In this document: piece after piece, positions 46,823 to 60,000 of the stretch
How positions within the stretch are numbered: position 1 is the stretch's first letter
How the letters are laid out: every line of letters starts with the position of its first letter
From: Atopsyche davidsoni
Taxonomy: Eukaryota; Arthropoda; Insecta; Trichoptera; Hydrobiosidae
NCBI GenBank assembly: GCA_022113835.1
Contig: JAILWY010000012.1
Coordinates: forward strand, 15,252,001 to 15,316,000
Reading direction: 5' to 3'
DNA: 64,000 bases
Program-made: the position numbers and the translations under genes
Notes under the pieces: generated by a model
Told to the model about the DNA's origin: nothing
Database searches by the model: none
What the model saw: the letters and a program-made list of their open reading frames with translations, nothing else

Positions 46823-47190
46823 CAATATTTGAAAAAATGTATTTTTATTAAGTTGATGAAATCTATGAAGACTCTAACTAATAAATTGAATTTATTATAC
46901 AAGCATACTTTTTTAGCAATGTTTTTTTAAGATGTTGATAGTTAAAAAAATCAATATGGAAGTGTTTTCTTAACGCAGCGTTTTCTCTAATGCATACCGC
47001 TTATAAAATAATATCACATGTGCTTATTGATTACGAGTTTTTCAAAAAAAAACCTCTCACCATCGTATGCGATGCATTTATAAGGTAACCTCTCACCTCC
47101 ATCGGTTCCAAAGGTATCTTATTTATATCGTTACACAAGTACCACTGACAATTTCCTACGAATCAATTTCTCAACGCAACAATGTACGGG
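46823..47190. other. AT-rich spacer
   Basis: AT-rich, with CTCTCACC words repeated near 47,054 and 47,091. No gene recognised. Confidence 0.55.
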
Positions 47191-47420
47191 CAAATGATAC
47201 TTGCCATTGCATTAATAAGTATCGGGTCGTGCAAATTATCCCATATACCACGTGACCGGCCGTTTCCTAGACTCGCCCCCAGATGCATGGGGATTAATAA
47301 TTCAATAAAAGTTGAGACATCGGCGGTCCGGCGGGTCGTGACTGCCGGGCCATCTGCGGAGACAGGGATCGAGTCCTGGCGGGGCATTGTGTATATTGCT
47401 TTACAGTAACGGCGTCGATT
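47190..47420. promoter_or_regulatory. GC-rich island with E-box
   Basis: Contains the palindromic E-box CACGTG at 47249-47254 (a bHLH site), GGGGATTAATAATTC (homeobox and Otx-like GGATTA) and a GC-rich core. It is open on both strands in short unrecognised frames. Candidate enhancer. Confidence 0.4.
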
Positions 47421-48300
47421 GCGGAGATAGCCATTTTAGGTGTGCCCATTCTTGTGCAAATGAAACAGAACTATAATTTGTTTACTATTAGTAAAACAAC
47501 ACGCAATCGGGCAGCGGCCGGTCTGGATATCAAAAGCGGTTTGTGTAGCTGCTACGTGAGACGCGATTAAAACGCAGCTGCTTCTCTTAAACACAATCAA
47601 TTTTTTTTTTTGTATTCTTAATTGTTTTATACTGCCATCAAAACTCAATACTAGATATTTAGCCGCTAAAATTTTAACTTTGTAAGCGGTTGAACTTTTC
47701 ATTTAAAATCAATACATACTTTTTTTTGGGTAAAATATATATTTTATATAAAAAAAAACTTTGAGTTTATTAATATAGATTAGGATTTAGCAGTAGCGAT
47801 GCATCCTGACAGATAATTTACCGTTTCAGTTCTCATCCTGGAAACGAATCGTAAAGCTGATGTAATAAGACACGTGCCTGCTTTGGTTTGGTAGAAGTCG
47901 ATGCTAATTAGCATTGCATGTATTGGTTAAAACTTTTTTATGCACATCTAAAAATAATCGCAAAACCAGTTATGAACTAGTGCATGATCATATGTTCCTT
48001 ATAATCATTGATTTATTGCTTCCGTTATCTTGAATTTCATTTCATTAAAGCCTATAATACTTTAATAAAACCCATTTGAGATCAAAAAGGACTCTTACTC
48101 AAATCAATCTATTTGTTTATGATTTATTTTCTGTGAATTTTTCAGTTTTATTTACAATGTCGTCTTCTTTCAGGTAACATTTTTTTGCGCGTGTTTTTAC
48201 ACTTAATCCGTTAACTTAAGTTTATTAGATAATAAGTAGCAGCCCTAGAAGTAGGTGAGGAGTGATAGGCCAGTCGTGATAATGAAGTGTATATAATATG
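47421..48300. other. AT-rich DNA without recognised genes
   Basis: AT-rich with a mixed patch at 47,420-47,580. The minus-strand frame at 47436-47702 is unrecognised. Confidence 0.55.
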
Positions 48301-48390
48301 TACCCTTATTGGAGTCGAGCCGTGGACCCCAACAAGGAAACGGAACTAGTGACTCTCTGAGCCACTCTCGACTAAGGACCATCACGCCTG
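48301..48390 (-). mobile_element. tRNA-like sequence, probable SINE head
   Basis: On the minus strand TGGCTCAGAGAG (near 48,352-48,363) matches an A box and GGCTCGACTCC (48311-48321) a B box, about 40 bp apart. A full cloverleaf is not obvious and the region continues into non-tRNA sequence, so a tRNA-derived SINE is more likely than a tRNA gene. Confidence 0.45.
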
Positions 48391-48639
48391 GACCAAACCT
48401 TTGCAGTTGGCACAAAACTTTTGCAAGGGTGGATTGAAAAGTTCACGACTTTAAATTTTAATAAAAACAAAAAAAAATTAATATGAGTACAAAGAAATAT
48501 GTGATGTTATAAAAAAAATTTCAAAGGCTCGTTTAAGTTTGTCAAAATTCTATTATGATTCATCTTTAGGAGTTCGAAGAAATGTGATGTGAAGTAATGT
48601 GAAAAAAAAGTTTATGTTATTTAGTGTCCTCGTATTTTA
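48391..48639. other. AT-rich spacer
   Basis: AT-rich. GGTGGATTGAAAAGTTC near 48,430 faintly resembles mariner-type ends, but no partner end was found. Confidence 0.45.
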
Positions 48640-48860
48640 TTCCAAGTTGCTTGTTCACAGGCCGCGATCTTTCCGCGCTCCCCCTGCCTACTCATTGCCT
48701 ACTTGCCCGCTCACGTTTGATTTATAAGATCGCATGCGAGTAATATAACCGTTCTATGTAATGAAGTTGTAGCTTAAGCGCTGGCGACAGTGTTCGGCGC
48801 GGCCGCGTCAGTTCTCACGCGACTCGATACCTGCACAGGTGTATGGCGTGGACGGAGATA
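48640..48860. promoter_or_regulatory. GC-rich island
   Basis: GC-rich (GGCGCGGCCGCGTCAG near 48,796) with TTGATTTATAAGATCG inside. Stops in all frames. Candidate conserved non-coding element or promoter. Confidence 0.4.
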
Positions 48861-49744
48861 AATAAATCAATACATTGATAAAGATTTCATTTCACTTGAA
48901 TTCGCAGCACCTTCGATGCACTTCTAAAAGCATATACTGCCACTAGACTTGAAATTAAAGATCGTTTATGATAAGTTTCTATAATAGGAAGCTAGTTACT
49001 TTATACCAGGACTTGTAGTTTCGATTAACCAAGAACCAGATAAATGTATACATATGTAATCCAAAACTACGCTGAATATATGTGCTGCCTTTTTAAATGA
49101 AATTTTAATATATTATGTTTTAATTTTACGAATCTTTGATGGGTGATGATAAAAATATAGCATAGAGAGTTTTTGATAAAAGGTTGTCTCGAATATAAAA
49201 AATTAACTAGCTCACTTCATTTTAGTAAGCAATATTTTTGTAAAAGAGAAGCCAAACAATACGAACTACATGAATATAAACTGACTTTTTATAAATGACA
49301 TCTGGAGAGCGCTTATTTTTTTGCGTTTGGTTAGTGATTTGAGAAAGTAGATTTAATTATATTACACAAAAAAAAAACTCATATTAGCCACAAAACAATA
49401 TGGCCATAAGCGTGTCTGCAATAAAAATAACTGGAAGGCGGTGTAAGTATTACAGACGCTAACGAGCGTACTTTTGAGTCAAATTAATTCTCTCTCACGT
49501 GGGAATTTCTGACCATCATGAGCGTTTAATTGCAGGGAGGCATCATCGCATTAACGACCGTGTCATTTCAGTTAATGGCAGCACTCAGTAAGCTTTGCGT
49601 TAGACAGGACTTGTGGTGAAGTTGCGATCGGTACAACGACAAATTATTGAATCGTTGGGCGATATAATAATATCTCTCTTCATATATATTTCAAGCAATT
49701 GATTCACTCGTGAAAATACTAGAAAAATTATTGAATAATAGTTT
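48861..49744. other. AT-rich DNA with a mixed patch
   Basis: AT-rich except for 49,430-49,640, which is GC-richer (AACGACCGTGTCATTTCAG) and non-coding. No gene recognised. Confidence 0.5.
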
Positions 49745-49820
49745 CGTTACAAGTGGAGTTCGAACCCACCTTCGTGGATATTGCGGCTCGAATCAAGCTA
49801 CTGTGCCGCTGAAATTGAGA
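49745..49820 (-). mobile_element. Weak tRNA-like sequence
   Basis: On the minus strand GGTGGGTTCGAACTCCACT gives a B box with a plausible T-arm stem (GTGG...CCAC). The A-box half is not clear. Possibly a SINE or tRNA remnant. Confidence 0.35.
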
Positions 49821-52380
49821 GAAAATTTGACTTGTTATATGCAACCGTAAAACACTTATACTTAGTTTTTTTTCTTTATAAATATGTGTGATACCCTAAA
49901 ATATATCTTTAAATACAATGGATGTACTAAAAATAAAATAAACCAATAATGCTTTTACATGATAACTATTATAAAATATAAAATGAAGAACGGAATATCT
50001 ACAAATATATCCAGTTTTCCATTTCTCATTATCATTTCTCTGATTCACCTTACAAGAAAGCTTCATTTGGTAACTTTTTCCATATTCGGTTTTAACTTAA
50101 ACACGAAAACTTTATACCCTTTTTTACTCGACTAAAATTCCTAACGAGAGCTTTTTATGTATTATTTGAGCAATATAGTTATTTAAGCACGTTGGATACG
50201 TTTCCTTACTATCAGCACTTGAATAGTTATTGCTGTAACAGATTTTATGAATTACATCATAAAACGACTCGGCAACAACTTCTCAGAACTCTCATAAGTA
50301 TCAGTGGATGTTTTATTTAAAGTACCTTCATTTTTTATAAAAATATTTATTTACTTTTAAACAAAATCAAAAACTTGTGCTGGTTGCCTCAATTTATTTA
50401 CTTGTTTTGTAATCAATACATAAATGTCACTATATCTAATTCTAATCCATCCTTCTAAACTTTAACTTAGCTTTCAATATCTTTTGCAACCATATTTATT
50501 TAAATGATTTGTTAATTTGATTAATTGATCTTGCCTTGAATGTGTAAGCACGTACGCAAATACTAAAATAAGACATAACAGCTTCGAGAGCTTCCAGCAA
50601 AAAAACCGATGCGTGTCTAACAAAAGAATTCAAACATGCATTTTAGAGAGGCACTTACCTAATATCTTCGACATACTTAATTATATCAAAGAGTACCATT
50701 CTTATTAATTGCCAAATCATCCACAGTTTACATAATGGGAGTTGCGATATCTTTGCATGTGTATATATTATTTGTAACCATAATACGTGTATGTGAATAC
50801 AAGTACGTACAGGTTTTACGGTTCTATAAAAAATAGAGTATCTCTCCAAATCGTGTTAAATCAATACCCAAAACCGTTTATACTTAAGTATCCATAAGAT
50901 GGATTAGGAATCGCTGCATTATAGACAGACGCGTGGAGGTACGTTCATCACGTTCTTCCACACACTCCAATTGCTGAGAATAATCGGCAGAATCTACAGT
51001 TACAAGATATATTATAGCCCTATTTTTTACAACGTTTTGAAATGCAAGTTAAATTTTAAAATAATTGCGTTGATCGTTGTAGTTTTTTTTTTTTTAATAG
51101 ATTTTGTTCCATGCTAATGATGGTTAATTCACATTATAATTAATGTCAGGTGTAAGTTCTTGCGTAATTTTGTATCATGAAGACGTGCACAATATGTCAT
51201 AATTTATATGCAATTAGTTATTCATACATCATTTTTCTTTTATGATTGTATATTTTGAAATGTTCTTGAAATTGCTTTGTCCAAACATTAATATTGTCAG
51301 AATAACTCATGCTTATTTTCTTTAATAATGATTTGTTTTTTTTGTTTATTTTATATTATCATACTTTTAAAGTTTATTCCAATCTACATATTAATTGTTT
51401 CTTACTTTTAATATATGGATGTCTTTTGGTTGATTACAAAAACGAAAAAATATTTTTACATAACTATATTAGTAATCATGTCACATAAAAAATACCCAAT
51501 ATGGGTTTTCGTTCTTTGATATTTAACTATTGAATATAAATGCTTTTTAACATTATGTTTGATTTTTTTTGTTCCAGGTATGTCAATCGTTTAGTATCGA
51601 GATACGAGTATTCCATGAACAAGGTAGGAAAATTTCAAACACTCTTAATAACTCGAATTATATTTTATCACTAAATATAGCCCCAAAACTTTATCTCGGT
51701 CCCTTCATCCAAAAAATGCACCGGCATAAACTTTTCAATCCTCATGACCCTAAAATCACAAAGTAGTTTATTTAGCATATGATATCATAGATTTTAAATA
51801 TATCATATTTTGATATCATATATGAATATAATGTAGAATACATTAGATAATTTAAAAAAAAATCTTAATTACAACATACGTATAATGACTTAAAAAACTT
51901 TTTTGGCAAAATTACACATGCTGTCTATATTATTGAGTATTTTTTGCATATATAATATCATTATATCATTTTATTATGTATATATGCTCTTATCTCGAAT
52001 AAATACAACAACAACAAAAAAGCTCTGAATAGAAAAACTTGGAACGAGAAATCCAAATATCTTATATTTATAAGCAAAACCATTTTTATTAGTATTGTTT
52101 TATTTATTTGTTATTCCGAGATATTAAGGCAATTTTCATATTAATCAACTAATTCAAGCACATTGAATTTGAATATGCTTACAAATGGCGAATAATACCA
52201 CACTTTCATCGGTGAAGAAGTATTATTATAGTATTTGGTGTTATGTAAATTGACATAATGAAGCATTACCAAATAAAAATCTCCACAATTAATAATCAAA
52301 CAACTTTATTAGGATTGAACGTGTCCAATTATGAATATTTATATTTGAGTGTTTCGCGTGGGTATTATTAACGCCTGATG
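49821..52380. other. AT-rich DNA without recognised genes
   Basis: Long AT-rich stretch. Frames at 50655-50849 and 51569-51766 resemble nothing known. Small mixed patch at 50,880-51,000. No repeat family recognised. Confidence 0.6.
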
Positions 52381-52760
52381 TATCAATTAATCATCCGAGA
52401 ACAATCTCTCTCCATCCTGGCACCGCTTCGTTCGCATTTATCCCAAACTTGGGCACAGACTCCGCGAGCGCCCCTGCATACCTTCTGCGAAGGCAAAACA
52501 AATGGACCGTAGGAGTCGAGAGAATCTTCACGGCATTTTACAATCAACAGCCCGCTTCTCACGATAAATATTTAAAAATCAGTTAAAGCTAGTACGCCGA
52601 CAATAAATCATATCAGAGCCACGATAATAAATGGATGGTATCTCATTTGAAAGACGCCGGTCCTCACTCCTCCGACTATCGATACTTTCATCTCTAAATT
52701 GAAAATCACGCTTCGATCCCGCTCCGGGTCGCGTCATCTAAAACGGCGACCGCTGCGAAC
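52380..52760. promoter_or_regulatory. GC-richer island with homeobox-like sites
   Basis: A long mixed island with TCAATTAATCATCC, ACAATAAATCATATC and ATAATAAATGG (homeobox and Abd-B/Caudal-like TTTAT cores) embedded between GC-rich sections. No sustained frame. A good candidate for a developmental enhancer; motif-based inference. Confidence 0.4.
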
Positions 52761-54180
52761 TTTTTTGTGCATTATATATATTTTTTTATCAAACTGGGAT
52801 TATGCTGTTTATTTTAAAAATATACTTAATATATATTGTTTATTTTTAATGGCGAGGATCAGTTATCGAATATTTAATGGTATGGTGTTTTATTAAACAT
52901 AAACTGAAGGAGACATCAAATGATTATTTAACGACTTTTTGTACATTTTATGAAACTTCTTGTAGGTTTATTTCGATGCGTATCAGATTTTCACATGCAT
53001 TATTGCATTATTAATTTTTAAAAATAAATTTTGTTTAAATCTATTGGCTTTGTAACATTTAGAATTTACTTAAGGATGACGCTACTTTTTTTCGAGCTCT
53101 TGGGTAGCTTGAGTAGCATTATTTACATATATACGTCCTATTGTTCATCGTCTCTTTGAAGCTCCTTCACCCAAATAAATCTCTTCAAGCTCTAATACTG
53201 TGATTAAACGAAGGCCCACATACACAAATAGTATCACTATTAAAATCTCCACTCACAGAGTCCAAGCAAAGATGACATTGATGGATGACGACAATTTGTA
53301 ATAAATAATATTATTCACGCGGAAGAAATGAGAAGATTCAGAATTTCATAACACATTTATTGAGAAATGATGCGAGCCTCAAAAATTGATTTTCTACCCA
53401 TTTCCTGATTGTATTTATTTTATTGATTTATTAAACACCCAGGAAACTATTAATATTGTGTCCACAACAACCGTGTTCTCTGCGAGTAACAGAATTGCAT
53501 TTTGCAGGTGAACGGCTGGATACAAGTATTATAACACTTATGCACGCTTGGCGATTAATCTTGTAATGTTTTTTTATTTATTAAGCAACTAATTAGAAAT
53601 CAAAGATAATGCTTATCTACATGCATTTTAGAGATTATTTTTATTTTTAGATATTTTACGTAAAATGAATACAACTTTCGTTTTTCTCAAAAGAGCATAA
53701 AAAACTATTCAGATTAATTTATCGATGAGTAAGCATCTATGCTTAAAATTTTATCTATCAAATAATATTTTAAATACACAACAACACAACTCTTGTGCTA
53801 TTTTTATTACGTAGTCTTCTTTTGATAGCATTTATTATTAATTACACTACATATTCTACTCATTACAAAAATATACTCTCAAGTGCTCATTTACTATCGC
53901 AATCAACTAGATGTTATGGGTTTTACATTTAAGACACTGAATCCTACACTAAGGAGTTTAATGACACTAAAGATCATTTCGATGATTTTCTTCGCGTCTT
54001 TGCTTTTATTGCTATTTCTAAAGCAGTAATTTATTACAATGTTGCTTTTAAATTATTACGTTTCTAACAATTGGTCAAATTCAACTTGAACTTTATGTGA
54101 ACAATGTTCCATATTTTACATACAAACACTACCTCTCATTTTTTTTAAATTCACGTGTGAAACAGTAGCAACTTTCTCAC
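52761..54180. other. AT-rich DNA without recognised genes
   Basis: AT-rich; mixed patch at 53,150-53,280. No gene recognised. Confidence 0.6.
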
Positions 54181-54720
54181 AAAGCACTAAAATGTTGAAT
54201 GGATGAACACCACCACCAAAACACATTCAAACACTCGAGCACAGCGGTCTAGACGCCGATAAAGAGTGACAGCCAGGTAAATGGGGAACCATTCAACCGA
54301 CAGCCAGTCGACAAGGCCCGACGTGATGATCGTAAAATATCCGCGGCACCTGATTATTAAAATTCAAAACGGAACATTTCAATTAGTCAAAAAATATACC
54401 CGCCTATTGCGTACAGCCTCGTACCTACCTGCATATCGAATAAAATTTATGATGACAGGTAAATAGGAAGGTTTCGCCCGTGACAGAAGAAGTGGTACCC
54501 TCGGCTGTTATTGAGCTGTCAGGGCGCACCGGAGGCGGGCGGGCCGGCCTGGACCGGACGTCGGTACACTTGCTCCAGGACAATGATTCATTGCCTCGGA
54601 GGTTTTTTTTGCAGAGCTTCTCACCTTTGACCGACATAGTATGCTCGGTGTTGCGAGCAGCCCGCTTGGGGTCATCTGTGGCCATCGCGAGAAAAAGTGT
54701 TGCAAAAAGTTAATCGTTTT
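54180..54720. promoter_or_regulatory. GC-rich island
   Basis: GC-rich core (GGAGGCGGGCGGGCCGGCC near 54,531) open in several overlapping phases on both strands, none recognised. Candidate regulatory element. Confidence 0.35.
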
Positions 54721-55150
54721 TTCGAACGTGTGTTGTTAAATGATTATTTTTTTTTAGAGGTGTTGCAATTTTTTTTCTTTCTTGATTCTGACAATTGATT
54801 GATTTTTTGCAGGTTATATAACACTTTTGTAACAGATGCGATGGATCGGGATATATTTTATATTGATTAAGCTTTTACGCATACAATGAAAACAATTCAA
54901 TTCATTGAGCTGCTGTGACTTTTTTTCCAAAGAAAGTCATGGTGGATTATCTTTAAAAAAAATTTACTAATGAGTTTACATATTACAAAAAAGGTTTTAT
55001 AGATTTGAATATGTATTTATATAGACAAGTAGTTTATTTGATTTGAAGTCCTGTCTCTTAAGGTTAATGATTTGGTAAATGTCACTCAATAGCTAATTGA
55101 CCACATCCTATGGATAAGCGTAGTCATTATCGCATTAGGCTTAGTTCTAT
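54721..55150. other. AT-rich spacer
   Basis: AT-rich DNA; nothing recognised. Confidence 0.6.
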
Positions 55151-55159
55151 TTTAATTAA

Positions 55160-55318
55160 TGGCATAATGGCTCAGTGGTCAGGATGGGCAACTTCCATAT
55201 TACTAATCCAAGAGTTTCAGATTAGATTAGAAATTCAATTGTATGTAATTATAATAGGGTTGGGGTTAATCCAATATCCAAATGTCTGTGTAAAGCTAAA
55301 CTTCCTTTATTAAAAAAA
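55160..55318 (+). mobile_element. tRNA-derived SINE candidate
   Basis: A perfect A box, TGGCTCAGTGG (55168-55178), is followed about 35 bp on by a degenerate B-box-like GAGTTTCAGAT, then about 90 bp of unrelated body and a terminal A run (about 55312-55320). Head, body and A tail is the usual SINE layout. No clear target duplication was found. Not related to the tRNA-Thr family elsewhere in the window. Confidence 0.5.
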
Positions 55319-55840
55319 AATGTACTCAGTAGAATTATTATCAAAATATTTATAGTTTGAGAATTGGACTCGTGCGTGTCAATGATTATCTTGTTTATAT
55401 TTTGCTAGTTATCAGTATATTTTTAGGTCTTCTGTTACGTCTAAATAAAGGATAGATAGAGAAAACATACATTTAAGAGGTCGGCATAAGTAAACCATAC
55501 TAGAATTTAAACCCTTGATTTTTTACCAAGCACTTAAAACCAAACTGTACAATACGTTTTATTTAGTAGATATATTTTTAAGTGAACAGATTACAGATAA
55601 AAAGTGTTTTGTTTTAAAAAAAATATTGTTAAGACAGTATTCAGTATTTTATAAAAAAAATTGCAAATCTTTTCAATCAAATCGTTATCAAATATTTTTC
55701 CTTGTCCAATAGTGATATTCATGGTCGTCAAATGGGATAATTCCATGACATTTGAGATTTAAAATATGCATTTAAAACTGACTCAATGAAAAAAAATATT
55801 CTCCATGACTAATACACAGTCCTTAATCATGTGAATTTCG
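55319..55840. other. AT-rich spacer
   Basis: AT-rich; the frame at 55515-55712 is low complexity. Confidence 0.6.
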
Positions 55841-56095
55841 GAGTGCCTTGTGCAGAGAAATGGTGTCAAAAGCATCACAGCCAGGTTTCCGCAGCCAACC
55901 CTCGCGTGATCACGGAGACTCGGCGCAGGTTGTGACCTCGGGCCTGGTGCTCCCTCATTCTCCAGCACCTCACGACCTGCGGAAAATCTTTGATTGGTGG
56001 TCTCACCGTGGAAACCTCACGTGCTTCTTGCACTCTGCATCACGCCCTTTGTTCACCAGCCAGGCGAAACACACGCTGACTAGTCTGCCTTAAAA
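55840..56095. promoter_or_regulatory. GC-richer island
   Basis: GC-richer block (CACGGAGACTCGGCGCAGG; CCTGGTGCTCCCTCATTC). The plus-strand frame at 55848-56093 is unrecognised. Candidate non-coding element. Confidence 0.3.
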
Positions 56096-57082
56096 ACTCA
56101 AAAAATATTCTTAATAAGCCCCAACGATTTAAAAGCTTTAAAGCATTTTTCATCTGTGTTCTTTTGTGGCTGAAATTCGCAGCCTAACTAATAAAACTGG
56201 TCTAGAATAGAGATATTTTGTGTGAGATAGTCACCAAGATGCTTGAACTAGAAAAAAAGCGTTTTCGCTTTTGCTTCAAATAATAATACATACAATAAAC
56301 TGTTTTTTTTTTAAATAAACTCAATCAAAACTATACTGCGGTTTGGCTCATTAAAAGTTCATTAAATGAAACGTAAGAAACACTTACTATAATGATATAA
56401 TGAAAAGTCTAAACATTCTTTGAATATTTTCACTGTAGAAAAATTTCGAATGTTCTAGAGAAGCGTGGATGAATCTAATAAATAAAAACCACACGAAAAA
56501 TCCGTGTCAATTGTGTATTAATTACTAGTCAATTAACAGTAATGTGACATTTAAAAAATATCTTTTGTGTTGGTTAAAATATACGTAAATCAATTAATTT
56601 GGATTATTTCTTCAAATGCCATAACCAATGACGGTATAATTTTTTTTAAATATTTCTTAAGTCGTTCCGATAATACTTATTAAAAAAATTTAAGACTTTT
56701 GTTTAGAAATAAATTTAGCTAGTTACTTTTATGCAATTCATTTGGCAATATATTTATATCATTCATCTATTATATATTATACTTTATGTATTTTTTTTAC
56801 GTATATTACAAATAAATTTTCGCAATAAATTCGTTTCAAGTTTTGAAAAATATACCAACGACTCGACTTCGGAACTGGAGCAAGCTTTCAAAAGCGGAAA
56901 ACATCAATCGAATCTCGATGCAGCCTAAAGACATCAAATCTATGACCATTCATTATAAAATGTTAAAATTTTATATTTTACTCGTGATTTAGAACTTAAC
57001 AAACATATATTTTTACGTATGTCTATTTTTGGATTTAACGTCAATCAAATGCGTATTTATTACCTATTACAGGTTTATATTA
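56096..57082. other. AT-rich DNA without recognised genes
   Basis: AT-rich. The frame at 56731-56928 starts Tyr/Ile-rich and is not convincing. Confidence 0.6.
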
Positions 57083-57262
57083 TTTACTAATATAATTAGG
57101 CACATTAGTTCACACATAGAAGATGATTTAAAGGAATTCTCAGAAAAATATAATCGTGATTTGTGTGGGATTTGAACCCACATCCCCAGGCTTACATGGC
57201 CGGTGTACTGACCCTTGTACTAACGAACCACATCCATTAATTGAGAATTTTTAACAATCATA
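57083..57262 (-). mobile_element. tRNA-Thr-derived SINE, most complete copy
   Basis: Minus strand. From the head: an AT-rich leader (GATTGTTAAAAATTCTC), A box TAGTACAAGGG (57212-57222), CACCGGC, anticodon loop CATGTAA (TGT = Thr), GCCTGGGGATG, B box GGTTCAAATCC (57168-57178), then the family tail that ends in TATTAGTAAATAATA. This copy shows that the A and B boxes belong to one unit and that the 58-bp arms at 13.5 kb are its tail. Pol III promoter elements are present by sequence; activity is unknown. Confidence 0.75.
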
Positions 57263-57400
57263 CTTATATTTCATGTATCATGTTTATATTTCAGTATCTG
57301 TATTGAAGCTATGGAATATTGATTGAAACTACGTATACGAATGAATATCACAATCCCATTCAAATGCATGGCTTTCTTTTCAGGACTGCAGCACAGCATA
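57263..57400. other. Short AT-rich spacer
   Basis: Nothing recognised. Confidence 0.6.
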
Positions 57401-57760
57401 CGGAATCAAATTTATTTCGTTCGTGCCTCGCTCTAAGCGGGTCTCTAAATCGAATCGGTAAACACAGATATTCCGGAGTTTCTAGCCAATAAAATTTTCA
57501 TACGCGTGCATTGTACGGACATTACGCCCGTCCAACCCGGCATTAGGCGGCGCCGAGGCCCGACATGGCAGAGCGCAACACCTCGCAGACCACTGTATTA
57601 ACATAAATTAAATACGGGTATTGTAAGTCATTTCCACGTGATGAAATTAACTTTTAAACTATATTTCAATATACCAAAGAATCACATCACAATCGATTTT
57701 GTGCGGCCGCTTTGTACGGCAAGGTATTCGCAAGTTTTTAGCCCCGTTGAATCGTAATTA
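57400..57760. promoter_or_regulatory. GC-richer island
   Basis: Contains GGCATTAGGCGGCGCCGAGG and GTGCGGCCGCTTTGTACGG separated by AT-rich DNA. No coding frame. Candidate conserved non-coding element. Confidence 0.35.
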
Positions 57761-58149
57761 ATGTTATATGATTATAAGATTCGTGAATGTACTGTTTTAA
57801 CTTATAAATAAATGTATGTATCAAAACACAAAAATTTGACTAAGGATCTTCGCTTCCTCCCTCCAAAATATTTGTTTTATCGTGCAAATGCAAATAACGT
57901 TTCAATCAAGTCAAGAAATCGTGTTTTTTTTTTATTGTTAAAAATTCTTTTCGCACTTGTCTCAGCACAATTCAATGAATTTTATCAAAATACAAGTTAG
58001 AACATTTTTTTTACAAATTTAAATATGTTAACTGATGTATTAATAAAAAACATAATCAGATCATGGTTTTGAGTTTTTTTTTTAAATAATAATAAGCTAA
58101 TAGCGTTGTCACAAAAGTAGTGTTTTTTTTTTGTGACATTTTATAAAAC

Positions 58150-58460
58150 GGTCACGTGAAACCACAATGAATCCTTCTGCGGTAGCTCTGCAACGCGAAA
58201 TCTTGAAGATATCATAGTAAATTGATAAAGTGTCCCGATTACTAGCACTCGAGGCGGTTGCCGACCAGGTAGGAAAACCCGGCGGGCACGTCACGCCGTC
58301 TCTGTCATATTCCCTTGGACTCCTAAAGCCGGCTACACACGCAGCGACGCAACTTGCGACCGATTTGCAATCTGTCAATCGAGTCCATTTATTTTGGGTG
58401 CTTTTTGACAATTTAGCCTATCTAAATAAAGCAAAAAAGGACGCTAGTAGCTAGCTAGCT
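58150..58460. other. GC-richer block, possible transposon terminus
   Basis: Open on both strands (58109-58411 minus, 58230-58454 plus) without a recognised family. AGCCGGCTACACACGCAGCG near 58,328 is a wording I associate with insect repeats, and a GCTAG repeat lies at 58,443-58,461. Could be a mobile element remnant or a regulatory island. Confidence 0.3.
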
Positions 58461-60000
58461 ACCATTCGGTTATCCATTGTGTGTATAGGGCTTAAAAGCT
58501 TTAGAATTGAAAAAAAGACCACATCACTAATAACACAAATGATCATTGATAAATATGCAATGTTTTCGCATCAGAATTAATTCACTATTAAGTATGAAGA
58601 ATCATAAAAACATTATTATTATTGAAAAAAACTTCAGAGGTCTTAAATGCAGGTGGAGTAATCGCTCCCTGGTGTTTTAATAATTTTACTAGTAGTCTAT
58701 TTATTAGGTCAATAACGTAGTACTTTACTTACGGTTTTTTTATACATTTGCATCCCTTAATTGTGGACAGTTGTAAAGTCGTTACATAAAATTAAATATT
58801 TGGAGTAAGATTATAATATCAATAGGATATTCTTTATTTAGATCTGCATTCGTAAATGACAAAACCAGTGGGTACACAAAACTTGCTGGTTTCATATTTT
58901 CAAAAATACTATACCCAAGGGTCAAAAATTTACTCTGTGCTAAATAGAAGGTAAAAATAAAGATAGTTTAATTTATAATTGTTTCTCAGATTAAATTGAC
59001 ACCAGCGACGTGATAGCTATAAAGACGAGTTCGCAATGGTACTTGAACTTCGGCATACTTACCTATACGTTACCATGTTAACTACACTTCCTTTGACAAA
59101 GGTTACTTATCAATGTACATCAAAGTGAGAATAATTAATTGACGTCTACATATTACAAATATTACAGGACTTGCTAGGCTACATGTAAGTTTATAACCAT
59201 GCATTCCAAATACCACACGCACATTGGCATGGTTGAATTAGGTTATGTCAATACCCGACGGTACATCTTGAGTTGTAGAAAAAATATTTGTGCCAGACGA
59301 ATATATATATTTAAGATATACAACCATCTCAGAACTGTGTATTTTTTATCTGTTTAATAACTAAGAAACTTTGATATAATTTTATTTTTTTTGACATTGA
59401 ATTATTTTTTAACAGTTTTTTTTTTAATAATAATTAAATTACAAGCAATTAATTTTTGTTCTGTTATTTTGCTTTCAAGTATGTCTCAAAAAGCTTACAG
59501 TGAATTAAAAAAGTATTCCTGACATGCCAATGTTTATTCAGCACCAAAACGTAAATTTTTCCCAAAATCACACATTTCGCCAAAAGTAAAGTCTTTGCAT
59601 ATTCTATTTTTCACCGTAAAAATACTTGGCTATTTTCACATAAATATTACCATTTAAAATATTGCATCATTTATATATATTTTTTTATAGTAATTATTAT
59701 TTGTATATTATCTCTTTATTTTGTTTAGAATATATATATTAGATTATTTATGATATCGCAATCAATGATATACAATAGTTTCAAATTCATTTATCTTTTA
59801 TAGTCTTGATTTTGGATAGTATGTATGTGTCTGTTAAAATCAGCTTTATAAATATGTTTTTGTGTTTAATAATGAATTTGTATATTATTTGTTTTTAAAC
59901 AAATATGTTTTTAAAATAACATCATTAATAAATAAATAAACTGACGTATATATCAGTCATTTTTATCGAATCGAACCTTCCATAATTATCATTTTCGCAA
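58461..60000. other. AT-rich DNA without recognised genes
   Basis: AT-rich; mixed patch at about 59,000-59,250. No gene recognised. Confidence 0.6.

Noticed and set aside
55868..55890. ATCACAGCCAG word, like the 5' part of the miR-2/13 microRNA family
   Set aside because: Only an 11-base match, the rest differs, and no complementary arm forming a precursor hairpin is visible nearby.
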